A stretch of 64,000 bases of DNA from Algoriphagus vanfongensis DSM 17529 (GCF_000429465.1 NZ_AUBX01000015.1:248001-312000); one strand, 5' to 3'; shown: positions 9,403 through 16,813, counted from the first letter of the stretch. Program-made: numbers and translations. The notes: generated by a model not told the origin, from the letters alone.

Positions 9403-10554
9403 TTAAAAATCAAAAGTGAACACCGCAAAGCCCAGCTCATCCTCCACATTGACATAGGACCAGAGCTTGCCGTCTTTGAAAAAGGGGGAATCTGGCACTT
9501 TTTCTAGTTCGCTGATTTCTGTCTCTCCGATCAGATTCAGCTCCTTGTCGAAAGCAAAAAGAAAAACACGAGCACGGGTATATCGGTCCTCGCCTTCTAG
9601 CTTGGGTTTATAGATCCTACCAAATCGATAGAATCGCTCATTTTTAGAATCGTACAGGAGTTTTTCGAAGCTAATTTGTGTGAGAGCCTTATCCATCTGA
9701 GCATCAAATTCTTCTTTGGAAGAGACTTTGTTTTGGATCGGATTTTCCTTCTGATCTGGCACCAGCTGAAAGTCATACTCTAGTAATTGCATGGAATCAG
9801 TATCGTAGTCGTATCGATAGATTTTATTGGTCGGCTGGGCACTGATATAGAGTGCGTCCTCAAATTCCTGCAAATTAATGGACTCCACATAGATGGACAT
9901 GGCCTCTTTGGATTCCAATAGAATCCGAAACTGACCGGCGATATCCATGGCAGGAATAGGCAAAATTTTTCCAGTAGCATTTTCCAGATCCATTTTGACA
10001 AGTTTCCGGGATCCAGCTATGAAATTGCCCGGAAGGGAAAAGGCTGTTTTTCGGTCTTTGGCCAAGGTGAATTGGTTGGTCAAATTGTTGGATTCACTTT
10101 CTTCCATGCCTTCTATTTGTATGTCATCGGGTTTGATTTTGAGATCCTTGAGGAGTTTGCCCTCCTTTGAAAAAATCCCGGAAACCTGAAAGCTGGTAAA
10201 GAGGAAATCCTCTCCAGGAAGCAGCAAAGCCTTGGTATGGTAGTTGGCTCCGATTCCATTGGGACCTTCTTTTTCGAACGGAATTATTTCTTCTAAAACC
10301 AGCTGATCTAAGCTGATTTTTTTGACATGTCCCTCCTGCTCATCTAGGAGATAAAAATGAGTTTTGCTTTCGTTCAAGGAGCTAAGATTGACACCTCGAG
10401 AAAGATTGATGATTTCCTCCCCCGGATCTACTATTACCGTATCTACGGAGAAGGAGAAATTTTCTAAGAGATTGGAGCTACCGGATTCAGCGCTTTCTTT
10501 TTCCCCACAGGAAAGTGTAGCTATAGCCAAGAATAGAATGCCAAGTTTTCTCAT
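9403..10554 (-). CDS. DUF4221-type lipoprotein (copy 10)
   Basis: A 383-residue paralogue with lipobox TLSC followed by GEKESAE. The N-terminal block is FSVDTVIVDPGEE. EGPNGIGAN follows near residue 100, and the central region is distinct from its neighbours. The terminal tag DGKLWSYVNVEDELGFA is encoded by DNA nearly identical to that of copies 3 and 8, including third codon positions. It is separated from copy 11 by 11 bases. Function is unknown. Confidence 0.85.
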   Translation of the reverse strand: MRKLGILFLAIATLSCGEKESAESGSSNLLENFSFSVDTVIVDPGEEIINLSRGVNLSSLNESKTHFYLLDEQEGHVKKISLDQLVLEEIIPFEKEGPNGIGANYHTKALLLPGEDFLFTSFQVSGIFSKEGKLLKDLKIKPDDIQIEGMEESESNNLTNQFTLAKDRKTAFSLPGNFIAGSRKLVKMDLENATGKILPIPAMDIAGQFRILLESKEAMSIYVESINLQEFEDALYISAQPTNKIYRYDYDTDSMQLLEYDFQLVPDQKENPIQNKVSSKEEFDAQMDKALTQISFEKLLYDSKNERFYRFGRIYKPKLEGEDRYTRARVFLFAFDKELNLIGETEISELEKVPDSPFFKDGKLWSYVNVEDELGFAVFTFDF

Positions 10555-10565
10555 ACTAAAAGGAT

Positions 10566-11699
10566 TTAAAAGTTGAAGTCATAAACTACAAAGCCGGGGT
10601 TTTCCTCGACTACAAAATAGGAATAGAGCTTTTCGTCGTGAAAAAATGCTCTATACGGAGCCCAAGGAAGGTCCACTTTGGTTTCCCCCAATAGGTTTAA
10701 ATCCTTATCATAGACGAATAAGAAAACATCCATTTTTTTTCTGTCACCATTTTCATTGAATCCATTTGTCTTAGTCGCAAAACGAAAATATTGTTTTCTA
10801 ATGTCATCCCAGAAAAAGCCTTGGTAAGTTGGCTGCTGATTGATTTGTTCTCCCACTTCTTCTACTCGCTTGTCAGAATCTACCTCAGAAGGAAATGTGC
10901 CTGATTTGCTTACTGGGACTAGCTTATGAGGGAATGTTTTCAGAGTCAGTGAGTCATTTTCCAAGTCGTAGATATAGGTATCGGAAGTAGCTCCAGAGGT
11001 GATGAAAAACAAATTATCCAATTTCTTAAGTGTGATAAAGTCGCCATAGGTCACACTTCCATTTCCTTCGGCAAAGGTCGATTGGAAGTTTTTAGTCATT
11101 TCAAGAGCTGGAAGATCTATGACCTTAGCGGACTTGTTTTCCAAATCAAAGACAGCAATCTGGGACGAAAAGGTCTTTATTTTATCGGCTTTGGAAATCG
11201 CCTTTTTCTGATCTGGACTTAAGTAAAGGGTATAATTGATTTGTGACAAGTCATCATCTATTCCTTCAACCTCCGAGGGATCAATCTTTATTTCTCTTAT
11301 TTTCTCAGCATCCTGAGAAAAAAGCCCAGCCATAGAAAAATCAGCAATTAAAAACTCTCCTGAAGGCAGCATATCAAACTGCTGGAAATATCTAGGAGCT
11401 TGGTTGGGACCATCATTTTCAAACTTGATTCTTCGGACAAGAGATGGTTTTGTCAGCTCGATTTCATGGACTTCCTGGCCACTATTAAATGGAAAATATA
11501 CGATGGGTTGGTTGGGAATTTTTACTAATGTTGAATAGGCTCCAGCATTGAAGATTTCCTCTCCTACATCCACCATTACAGTGTCGGTGGTGATCTGAAG
11601 ATTTTCCAAAAGATTGTCCGTGCTTTCTCCTGTGTTCTCCGGAGTGCCACAGCCTATCAGAAGGATAAGAAATGCGATAGGGGTCAGTTTGTTAGTCAT
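10566..11699 (-). CDS. DUF4221-type lipoprotein, tail-variant subgroup (copy 11)
   Basis: A 377-residue paralogue with lipobox LLIGC followed by GTPENTGE. The block TDTVMVDVGEEIFNAGAY and the end VVEENPGFVVYDFNF place it with copy 6 and, more distantly, copy 12. It keeps the central block SGATSDTYIYDLENDSLTL and FPHKLVPVSKSG, which is also the best-conserved central region of the family. It has no VNVEDELGFA tag. Function is unknown. Confidence 0.85.
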   Translation of the reverse strand: MTNKLTPIAFLILLIGCGTPENTGESTDNLLENLQITTDTVMVDVGEEIFNAGAYSTLVKIPNQPIVYFPFNSGQEVHEIELTKPSLVRRIKFENDGPNQAPRYFQQFDMLPSGEFLIADFSMAGLFSQDAEKIREIKIDPSEVEGIDDDLSQINYTLYLSPDQKKAISKADKIKTFSSQIAVFDLENKSAKVIDLPALEMTKNFQSTFAEGNGSVTYGDFITLKKLDNLFFITSGATSDTYIYDLENDSLTLKTFPHKLVPVSKSGTFPSEVDSDKRVEEVGEQINQQPTYQGFFWDDIRKQYFRFATKTNGFNENGDRKKMDVFLFVYDKDLNLLGETKVDLPWAPYRAFFHDEKLYSYFVVEENPGFVVYDFNF

Positions 11700-11708
11700 A
11701 GCTATGGA

Positions 11709-12848
11709 TTAAAAATCAAATGAGTATCGTACAAAGCCCGCATCGTCTCCCATGGGCAGGTAGGAGTAAAAACTTCCCCCCAAGAAATTGCCAGAATAAG
11801 GAGTATTCTCGAAATCTTCTAAGAGAGATTCTCCCACCAGATTGAAATCTTCATCGTAAGCAAAAATGTAAGCGTCAGCGCTTCTTTTGATTCCTTTAGC
11901 GGGATCGGGAAAGACCATGTTTTTGGTGCCAAACCGGAAGTACATTTTCCGGCTAGGGTCCCAGTAGAATTTATTGAAGGTGATTTGTTTTCTGATTTGA
12001 TTCACGACCTCCATTTGTCGTTCGCGGGAATCTACTTCATGGGGATACTGCCCTTCCTTGCGGTTTTCTACCAGCGTATGGGTGATAGTCTTCCAATCCA
12101 GGCTGTCGGTGTGATAGTCATAGACATAGAAGTCTGCAGTCGCCCCGCTATAGATGAGGAATTTATCATTGACCAGTTGCAGACTGACAGCATCTCCAAA
12201 AAAAGAACCCATGTTGCCATCTTGCCACACGACCTGATAGCCATAAGTAAGGTCCAGTCCGGGGAGCTTGAGGATTTTACCAGTTTCTGAGGCAATGTCG
12301 ATAATGGCCAGACCTTCTACCGGTTTGCCAAAGTTCATGGGTAAGGATAGAAACTTGGACCTGTCGGGGCTCATGTGGAAGCCATTCGGGATAGAGAAAG
12401 GTCCTTCTGATTCAAAATCAATGGCCTTTGCCAAATCAAGGTCGTACTGTTTGAGTTTTTGACCGTCGAGATTAAAAATCTTAGGAGATTTCTGATCCAG
12501 AAGCATCAGCTCATCCCCGTTTAAAATCTGGAAATACATAACCCATCCGGCGATTCCATTTGGGCCCTCTGCTTCAAAAGGATGCCGCTTGATGAGTTTG
12601 AGGTCTTCCAAAGAGAGCTCTATAAATTCAAAATCCTGCTCATTAAAAGCGAGTAGTCTTTTGCCATCTGGAGAAATAGATTGTGCAAAGAGTTGATTGG
12701 GATTGTAGACCTCCTCCCCTGAATCGACCACCAAACTGTCAATGCTGACCGTGAGATTTTCTAAAATGTTTTTTGAAGAGGTGTCTTCCTGTTTTGTGGA
12801 GCAAGAAAAAAGAACAATCAGGGTAATCAGAAAAATCAAGTGTTTCAT
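11709..12848 (-). CDS. DUF4221-type lipoprotein, first gene of the array (copy 12)
   Basis: A 379-residue paralogue and the promoter-proximal gene of the array. The lipobox is LFSC followed by STKQEDTS. SIDSLVVDSGEE, ISPDGKRLLAF and EGPNGIAGW are recognisable, and SGATADFYVYDYHTDSL matches the central block. The end is MGDDAGFVRYSFDF, lacking the shared tag. Upstream, 12849-13064 is non-coding. I found no convincing TTG/TAnnTTTG pair there, so the array promoter is not assigned. Function is unknown. Confidence 0.85.
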   Translation of the reverse strand: MKHLIFLITLIVLFSCSTKQEDTSSKNILENLTVSIDSLVVDSGEEVYNPNQLFAQSISPDGKRLLAFNEQDFEFIELSLEDLKLIKRHPFEAEGPNGIAGWVMYFQILNGDELMLLDQKSPKIFNLDGQKLKQYDLDLAKAIDFESEGPFSIPNGFHMSPDRSKFLSLPMNFGKPVEGLAIIDIASETGKILKLPGLDLTYGYQVVWQDGNMGSFFGDAVSLQLVNDKFLIYSGATADFYVYDYHTDSLDWKTITHTLVENRKEGQYPHEVDSRERQMEVVNQIRKQITFNKFYWDPSRKMYFRFGTKNMVFPDPAKGIKRSADAYIFAYDEDFNLVGESLLEDFENTPYSGNFLGGSFYSYLPMGDDAGFVRYSFDF

Positions 12849-13064
12849 AGTAAAGAGTTTAGCCTATAAAACTAAAACATTGATGCTAAAAAACTAGTGA
12901 AACAATGTTAAAATCGTATTCGCAAAAGAAGAGTCTCATAGCGTTAGACAAGCGACACAAAAGCCAGGGATCATTGCATCAAAAGCTCAAAAAATCTAGG
13001 CGTCTAGTAGATAGGAGAAAAGTATGGACTTCACATAGTCCGCTAGATATATATCCTTGGCCAA

Positions 13065-13529
13065 TTAGTTGAGCCAGAAAATCGAAAAATTCAAGACTGA
13101 AGCAAATCCTACCCAAAGCAAGTACGGCAGCATGAGGTAGGAAGCCCAAAGGGAAACTTTCCTAAAACGGATCACACAAAGCAGGATCAATATCCATAGG
13201 GGTAAAATGATCACGAGACCCAACAGGGGAGACTGAGCTCCAAAAAAAGCAGGTGACCAACAGGCATTCAATGCCAGTTGTACAAAATAGAGGGAGAGAA
13301 GAGGTTTCTTTGCCGGATGATTACTTTTCCAGATCAGGTAGCAGGCGATACCCATCAGGATGTATAGCAATGTCCACATCGGTCCAAAGATCCAGTTGGG
13401 CGGATTGAAGGAAGGCTTTTGGATCGTGGTATACCAGCCCTGAACGGCCGAGATCGTAAAAAAAGCTCCCAAAGCTCCGGCGAGCTGAGGAAGCAATAGA
13501 CTGATGAGCAGTTTGTGCCAGTTTTTCAT
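13065..13529 (-). CDS. tspO: TspO/MBR family membrane protein
   Basis: A 154-residue protein with five predicted membrane helices and the tryptophan-rich pattern of TspO: KPSFNPPNWIFGPMW near residues 38-52, TLLYILMGIACYLIW, and LNACWSPAFFG near residue 90. TspO proteins bind tetrapyrroles and in Rhodobacter modulate pigment gene expression. The gene lies next to, but is transcribed away from, the carotenoid cluster, with the DUF4286 gene between. Whether it takes part in pigment or stress control here is inference. Confidence 0.92.
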   Translation of the reverse strand: MKNWHKLLISLLLPQLAGALGAFFTISAVQGWYTTIQKPSFNPPNWIFGPMWTLLYILMGIACYLIWKSNHPAKKPLLSLYFVQLALNACWSPAFFGAQSPLLGLVIILPLWILILLCVIRFRKVSLWASYLMLPYLLWVGFASVLNFSIFWLN

Positions 13530-13593
13530 CGACTTAAGAAGAATAGAAATACTGATAACTCAAGGGATAGTTAATTGTTTGGCACTAGCTATA

Positions 13594-13896
13594 TCAAATC
13601 GACTCCAATAGAGTTCTAAATGCCAGAGCTTTTTCACCATATCGTTGTACAGTTTGCGTTCTCAATGCATTTGCAAACCGGTTTTCGTATTCAATCAGCT
13701 TGTTGGTGTTTTCAGCAAAGAACTGAATGCTGAAGTTGGTCGTGGAATCGTCAGGACTATTGAGCAGTCTATAAAACTTGTGGTCAGTAAACAATCCCGT
13801 GGCAAAAATCTCCGGAATGTGGGTGTTTTTCATCCATGACACAAAGTCTTCGGTGATTTCATTGGCGACGCTGAAGGTGATGTTGTAGAGAATCAT
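13594..13896 (-). CDS. DUF4286 family protein
   Basis: A 100-residue cytoplasmic protein beginning MILYNITFSV with WMKNTHIPEIFATGLF near residue 21, the pattern of the small DUF4286 family common in Bacteroidota (dimeric alpha-beta barrel-like). No catalytic residues are assigned. A candidate promoter lies upstream on the minus strand (13946-13977). It is 64 bases from tspO and divergent from cruF. Its function is unknown. Confidence 0.75.
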   Translation of the reverse strand: MILYNITFSVANEITEDFVSWMKNTHIPEIFATGLFTDHKFYRLLNSPDDSTTNFSIQFFAENTNKLIEYENRFANALRTQTVQRYGEKALAFRTLLESI

Positions 13897-13923
13897 AGCC
13901 GTGTATGGGATTATTTTCTTTTT

Positions 13924-13935
13924 TTTGTTAACAAA
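13924..13935. promoter_or_regulatory. Palindrome TTTGTTAACAAA between DUF4286 gene and cruF
   Basis: A perfect 12-base palindrome lies in the 105-base divergent intergenic region, just downstream of the predicted DUF4286 start point. Its half resembles the TTAAACAAAA motif repeated around the sigma-factor promoter at 16090-16283, so the same regulator may bind here. This is inference from sequence similarity only. Confidence 0.35.
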
Positions 13936-13945
13936 TTCTGAACAG

Positions 13946-13977
13946 CAAAGTTAGGAATCCCTAGCTGAAAAATTCAA
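13946..13977 (-). promoter_or_regulatory. Candidate Bacteroidota promoter of the DUF4286 gene
   Basis: On the minus strand TTG (13977-13975), 21 bases, then TAACTTTG (13953-13946) matches the Bacteroidota TTG-N17-23-TAnnTTTG consensus. The start point would be about 45 bases before the DUF4286 start codon. Confidence 0.5.
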
Positions 13978-14001
13978 TTCGCTTCCTTATAGCTCCAGCC
14001 C

Positions 14002-14667
14002 ATGCATAAAGTCGTCCCAGATCGAGCCCTAGATTCCAGTATCAAACTTACCTTGGCGAAGGTCTTCATCGTGGTGATCTATGCTGTAGGAGCTGTAGGC
14101 CTGAGTTTGCCGGAATACCGAGAGTGGTTTTTGGCACTGACTCCAGCGCAGCTGCTAGTTAGTCTGGTTCTCTTACTGCTCTTTCATCGGGGATGGACCG
14201 ATGCATTTCCCATTTTTGCCGCTGCGGCATTTTGGATGGGCTTTGGTGCAGAGCTGATCGGGATTCACACAGGATACTTGTTTGGGGACTATGTCTATGG
14301 CCCTACACTGGGAGTGCAGCTTTGGGAAGTGCCTATTATCATCGGAGTCAATTGGTTTTTGCTGGCTTACCTTACTGGTTCAGCTTTTCAGAAAATCGAC
14401 AATGATTATTATGCCGCATTTTTGGGGGCTGTAGCGATGACGGCGATTGACTATATCTTGGAGCCAGTAGCTGTGTCACTGGATTTCTGGTATTGGAAGT
14501 TTGATCAGATCCCAGCGGGCAATTACTTGGGTTGGTTTGGGGTTTCATTTCTGATCCATTTGATTTTCAGGAAGGCAAATTTTGAAAAGTCAAACCCGAT
14601 TACTCTTTGGATGTTGCTGGGGATGATTCTGTTCTTCACGGTACTCAATTTTACAGTGGTGGAATAG
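14002..14667 (+). CDS. cruF: Carotenoid 1,2-hydratase-type protein (CruF/DUF422)
   Basis: A 221-residue integral membrane protein with about six helices and the DUF422 carotenoid biosynthesis pattern: FWMGFGAELIGIHTGYLFGDY near residue 75, then YGPTLGVQLWEVPIIIGVNW, and AIDYILEPVAVSLDFWYW. CruF hydrates the psi end group of acyclic or monocyclic carotenoids at C1,2, giving the 1'-hydroxyl of flexixanthin-type pigments. It is the first gene of the plus-strand carotenoid cluster, 82 bases before crtZ. The exact substrate is inferred from cluster content. Confidence 0.82.
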   Translation: MHKVVPDRALDSSIKLTLAKVFIVVIYAVGAVGLSLPEYREWFLALTPAQLLVSLVLLLLFHRGWTDAFPIFAAAAFWMGFGAELIGIHTGYLFGDYVYGPTLGVQLWEVPIIIGVNWFLLAYLTGSAFQKIDNDYYAAFLGAVAMTAIDYILEPVAVSLDFWYWKFDQIPAGNYLGWFGVSFLIHLIFRKANFEKSNPITLWMLLGMILFFTVLNFTVVE

Positions 14668-14702
14668 AAAATGCTGTTCCTTTCAAAAAACTTCTGTTTT
14701 TT

Positions 14703-14712
14703 TTAAACAATT
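14703..14712 (+). promoter_or_regulatory. TTAAACAA half-site upstream of crtZ
   Basis: TTAAACAATT, a match to the first eight bases of the TTAAACAAAA motif found around the sigma-factor promoter, lies 38 bases before the crtZ start codon. It may mark crtZ as a target of the same regulator. No clean -7 element is visible here, so the role is uncertain. Confidence 0.3.
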
Positions 14713-14749
14713 CCAAAGGAAATAAATTGTAAATAAAAACGACAAAAGA

Positions 14750-15193
14750 ATGATTAAGGCCATAGGATTCATAGGATTGGGATTCGTTTTGATGGAATTA
14801 TCCGGATGGCTGATCCACAAATATCTTATGCATGGGCCACTGTGGATGATTCACAAGACGCACCATCAGCCTTCCAAATCTTTCTTCGAGCTCAATGATG
14901 TCTTTTCAATCTTATTCGGAGGGATTGCTGTATGGTTGATCTTTTTGGGGGTGGAAAATCTGGATTATCGATTCTGGATCGGTGTCGGCATCAGTCTCTA
15001 TGGGATGCTGTATTTTGTTTTGCACGATGTGCTGGTACACCGGAGAGTCAGATGGTTTGACAGTCCCAAAAGTGGATTTCTGAGAGGGATCTTCAAAGCA
15101 CATCAGGCACATCATAGAAGTCGGGAAAGAGACGGAGCTGTTTCATTCGGGTTGTTTTGGGTACCAAAGAAGTATTTTAGAAAGGAGGAATAG
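14750..15193 (+). CDS. crtZ: Beta-carotene 3-hydroxylase, CrtZ type
   Basis: A 147-residue membrane non-haem di-iron hydroxylase. All four histidine boxes of CrtZ are present: HKYLMH (about 24-29), HKTHH (about 41-45), HDVLVHRR and HQAHH near the C-terminus. It adds a hydroxyl at C3 of the beta-ionone ring. Its TAG stop overlaps the GTG start of the MerR regulator by one base, so the two are translationally coupled. Confidence 0.9.
   Translation: MIKAIGFIGLGFVLMELSGWLIHKYLMHGPLWMIHKTHHQPSKSFFELNDVFSILFGGIAVWLIFLGVENLDYRFWIGVGISLYGMLYFVLHDVLVHRRVRWFDSPKSGFLRGIFKAHQAHHRSRERDGAVSFGLFWVPKKYFRKEE
15181..15188 (+). promoter_or_regulatory. Strong Shine-Dalgarno deciding the GTG start of the MerR regulator
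   Basis: AAAGGAGG sits inside the last codons of crtZ, four bases before the GTG at 15193. Such full matches to the anti-SD are uncommon in this window. It supports the GTG start and ties regulator synthesis to crtZ translation. Confidence 0.7.
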
Positions 15194-16089
15194 TGAGTAC
15201 GTATTCGATCAAAGATTTGGAAATGTTGTCCGGCATCAAGGCCCATACCTTGCGGATTTGGGAGCAGCGCTATGCTTTGCTCAATCCTAAAAGGACAGAG
15301 ACGAACATCCGCTATTATGATGATGCAGATCTAAAGTTGATTCTCAATGTGGCATTGCTCAATGAAAATGGACTGAAAATCTCCAAAATCGCCGCCATGA
15401 ATCTGGAGGAAATCCGGACGGAAGTGATGCGGCTCACGGAGCGAAGTCTGGCACACGATGATCAGATCCATGCCCTGACGATCGCCATGGTGGAGATGAA
15501 TGAAGAGCGATTTGAAAAAATCCTCAACTCCAATATCATCAAGCTGGGATTTGAGCAGACCATGCTGCATGTGATCTATCCTTTCCTCTCCAAAATTGGC
15601 ATCCTCTGGCAAACCGCTGCCATCAATCCGGCACAGGAGCATTTCATTTCAAATCTGATCAGACAAAAGCTGATCGTGGCCATCGATGGGCAGATGATCT
15701 CTGGAGACGGTAAGAAATTTCTGTTGTTTTTGCCCGAAGGCGAACTTCATGAGATTTCACTGCTTTTCACGACCTATTTGATCAAAAGCTTTGGACACAA
15801 AGTCATCTACTTAGGACAGAGCACTCCGATGAGCGACTTGATTTCTGTCTATGAATTACATCACCCAGAGTATTTGCTCACCGTGGCGACTACAACTCCT
15901 GCCATGGAATCTGTCCAATCCTACGTCGATGAGCTTGGCGGGCTTTTTCCAGATTCGACAGTTTTGGTCAGTGGATTTCAGGTGATCAGTCAGGACCTGG
16001 TCCTTCCTCATAATGTACAGCAGCTCACTCAGCTCCGGGACATCAAGCCTATTCTGGAACAAATCAGTCAAGTCTTGCAAGAGAAATAG
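15193..16089 (+). CDS. MerR-family regulator with B12-binding domain (LitR/CarH-like)
   Basis: A 298-residue protein. Residues 4-72 form a MerR winged helix (YSIKDLEMLSGIKAHTLRIWEQRY). The C-terminal 200 residues resemble the helical cap and Rossmann cobalamin-binding domain of CarH/LitR/CarA repressors of carotenoid genes. The Wx9EH cap motif is intact (W139, E149, H150) and the lower-ligand region reads GELHEIS (H186), so the usual ExHxxG has Ser in place of Gly. The residue after W139 is Gln, whereas Thermus CarH has His132 there, the ligand that locks the light-exposed state. It probably represses the cluster; the inducing signal is uncertain. It starts with GTG directly after crtZ and ends before a clear terminator. 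Confidence 0.85.
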   Translation: MSTYSIKDLEMLSGIKAHTLRIWEQRYALLNPKRTETNIRYYDDADLKLILNVALLNENGLKISKIAAMNLEEIRTEVMRLTERSLAHDDQIHALTIAMVEMNEERFEKILNSNIIKLGFEQTMLHVIYPFLSKIGILWQTAAINPAQEHFISNLIRQKLIVAIDGQMISGDGKKFLLFLPEGELHEISLLFTTYLIKSFGHKVIYLGQSTPMSDLISVYELHHPEYLLTVATTTPAMESVQSYVDELGGLFPDSTVLVSGFQVISQDLVLPHNVQQLTQLRDIKPILEQISQVLQEK

Positions 16090-16116
16090 TTTAACAAAAT
16101 AAAATATATATTAAAC

Positions 16117-16146
16117 AAAAGGCGTCTTGAAAAAGGCGCCTTTTTT
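16117..16146 (+). terminator. Rho-independent terminator after the MerR regulator
   Basis: AAAAGGCGTC and GGCGCCTTTT form a 10-base stem (one G-U pair) around an 8-base loop, followed by a T run. It ends the cruF/crtZ/regulator transcript and separates it from the sigma factor, which must have its own promoter. Confidence 0.8.
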
Positions 16147-16229
16147 CGTTTCAGGGCGATTTTATTACTATATATACTAGTAAATAGCTTGAAATGAAAG
16201 ATTTAATGTTTTATAATTTTTGAAAAATG

Positions 16230-16283
16230 TTAAACAAAAGCTTGTCTTTTTGTTTAATTGATCGTAGGTTTGATTAAACAAAA
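16230..16283 (+). promoter_or_regulatory. Operator-like inverted repeat plus extra half-site at the sigma-factor promoter
   Basis: TTAAACAAAA (16230-16239) and its exact reverse complement TTTTGTTTAA (16248-16257) are separated by 8 bases, and a third copy lies at 16274-16283. Two more direct copies sit at 16090-16099 (one mismatch) and 16111-16120. The inverted repeat covers the -33 element and the third copy covers the expected start point, the layout of a repressor operator. The MerR-type protein encoded just upstream is the obvious candidate binder; this is inference. Confidence 0.65.
16242..16272 (+). promoter_or_regulatory. Bacteroidota promoter of the ECF sigma factor gene
   Basis: TTG (16242-16244), 20 bases, then TAGGTTTG (16265-16272) is a full match to TTG-N17-23-TAnnTTTG. 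The start point would be near 16276-16280, leaving a leader of about 20 bases before the ATG at 16296. The elements lie inside the TTAAACAAAA repeats. Confidence 0.75.
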
Positions 16284-16295
16284 AAATTGTTAGCC

Positions 16296-16808
16296 ATGAC
16301 GACTCTAGAATTCAGTTACTCCATCAATCAGCTAAGATCTACCCTTAGCCCTTTTGCGTTGAAATTGACCCGTGACAGGGACGATGCCAATGACCTGATC
16401 CAAGACACGATGGTAAAGGCTTTTACCAACCGGGACAAATTTACAGAAGGCACTAATCTGAAAGCCTGGATGTATACGATCATGAAAAACACTTTTATTA
16501 CCAACTATCAGCGAATGGTGCGGAGAGCGACTTTTGTAGATACGACCGACAATCTGCATTTTATCAATTCGACAGATTCCAAAATCGAAAATGGGGCCTA
16601 TGGTAGTTTTGCGATGGATGATATCACTGCAGCTATAGACGGGCTAGACTCTGTCTATCAGACTCCTTTTATGATGCATTTCCGGGGATTCAAATATCAT
16701 GAGATCGCAGAAGAGCTGCAGATCCCGATAGGAACTGTAAAGAATAGAATCCATATTGCCAGAAAGCTCCTGAAAGAAAATCTGATGGTCTACCGAACAA
16801 TGAATTGA
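16296..16808 (+). CDS. ECF-type RNA polymerase sigma factor
   Basis: A 170-residue group IV sigma factor with region 2 (RDRDDANDLIQDTMVKAF, then NLKAWMYTIMKNTFI) and region 4 (YHEIAEELQIPIGTVKNRIH, the helix-turn-helix). An in-frame TTG nine bases upstream is possible, but the ATG at 16296 is chosen as the normal codon. No anti-sigma gene is adjacent. Its stop lies five bases before the crtI start, so it is transcribed with crtI, crtB and crtYcd. It probably activates the carotenoid genes, perhaps including its own operon. Confidence 0.9.
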   Translation: MTTLEFSYSINQLRSTLSPFALKLTRDRDDANDLIQDTMVKAFTNRDKFTEGTNLKAWMYTIMKNTFITNYQRMVRRATFVDTTDNLHFINSTDSKIENGAYGSFAMDDITAAIDGLDSVYQTPFMMHFRGFKYHEIAEELQIPIGTVKNRIHIARKLLKENLMVYRTMN

Positions 16809-16813
16809 TCCCA

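Noticed and set aside
1372..12848. CRISPR or other short-spaced direct repeats
   Set aside because: The recurring near-identical segment has a period of about 1.15 kb and is the coding region for the lipoprotein C-terminus.
12849..13064. Promoter of the lipoprotein array
   Set aside because: No TTG/TAnnTTTG pair with acceptable spacing was found on the minus strand, only partial matches such as TAGTTTTA, so none is annotated.
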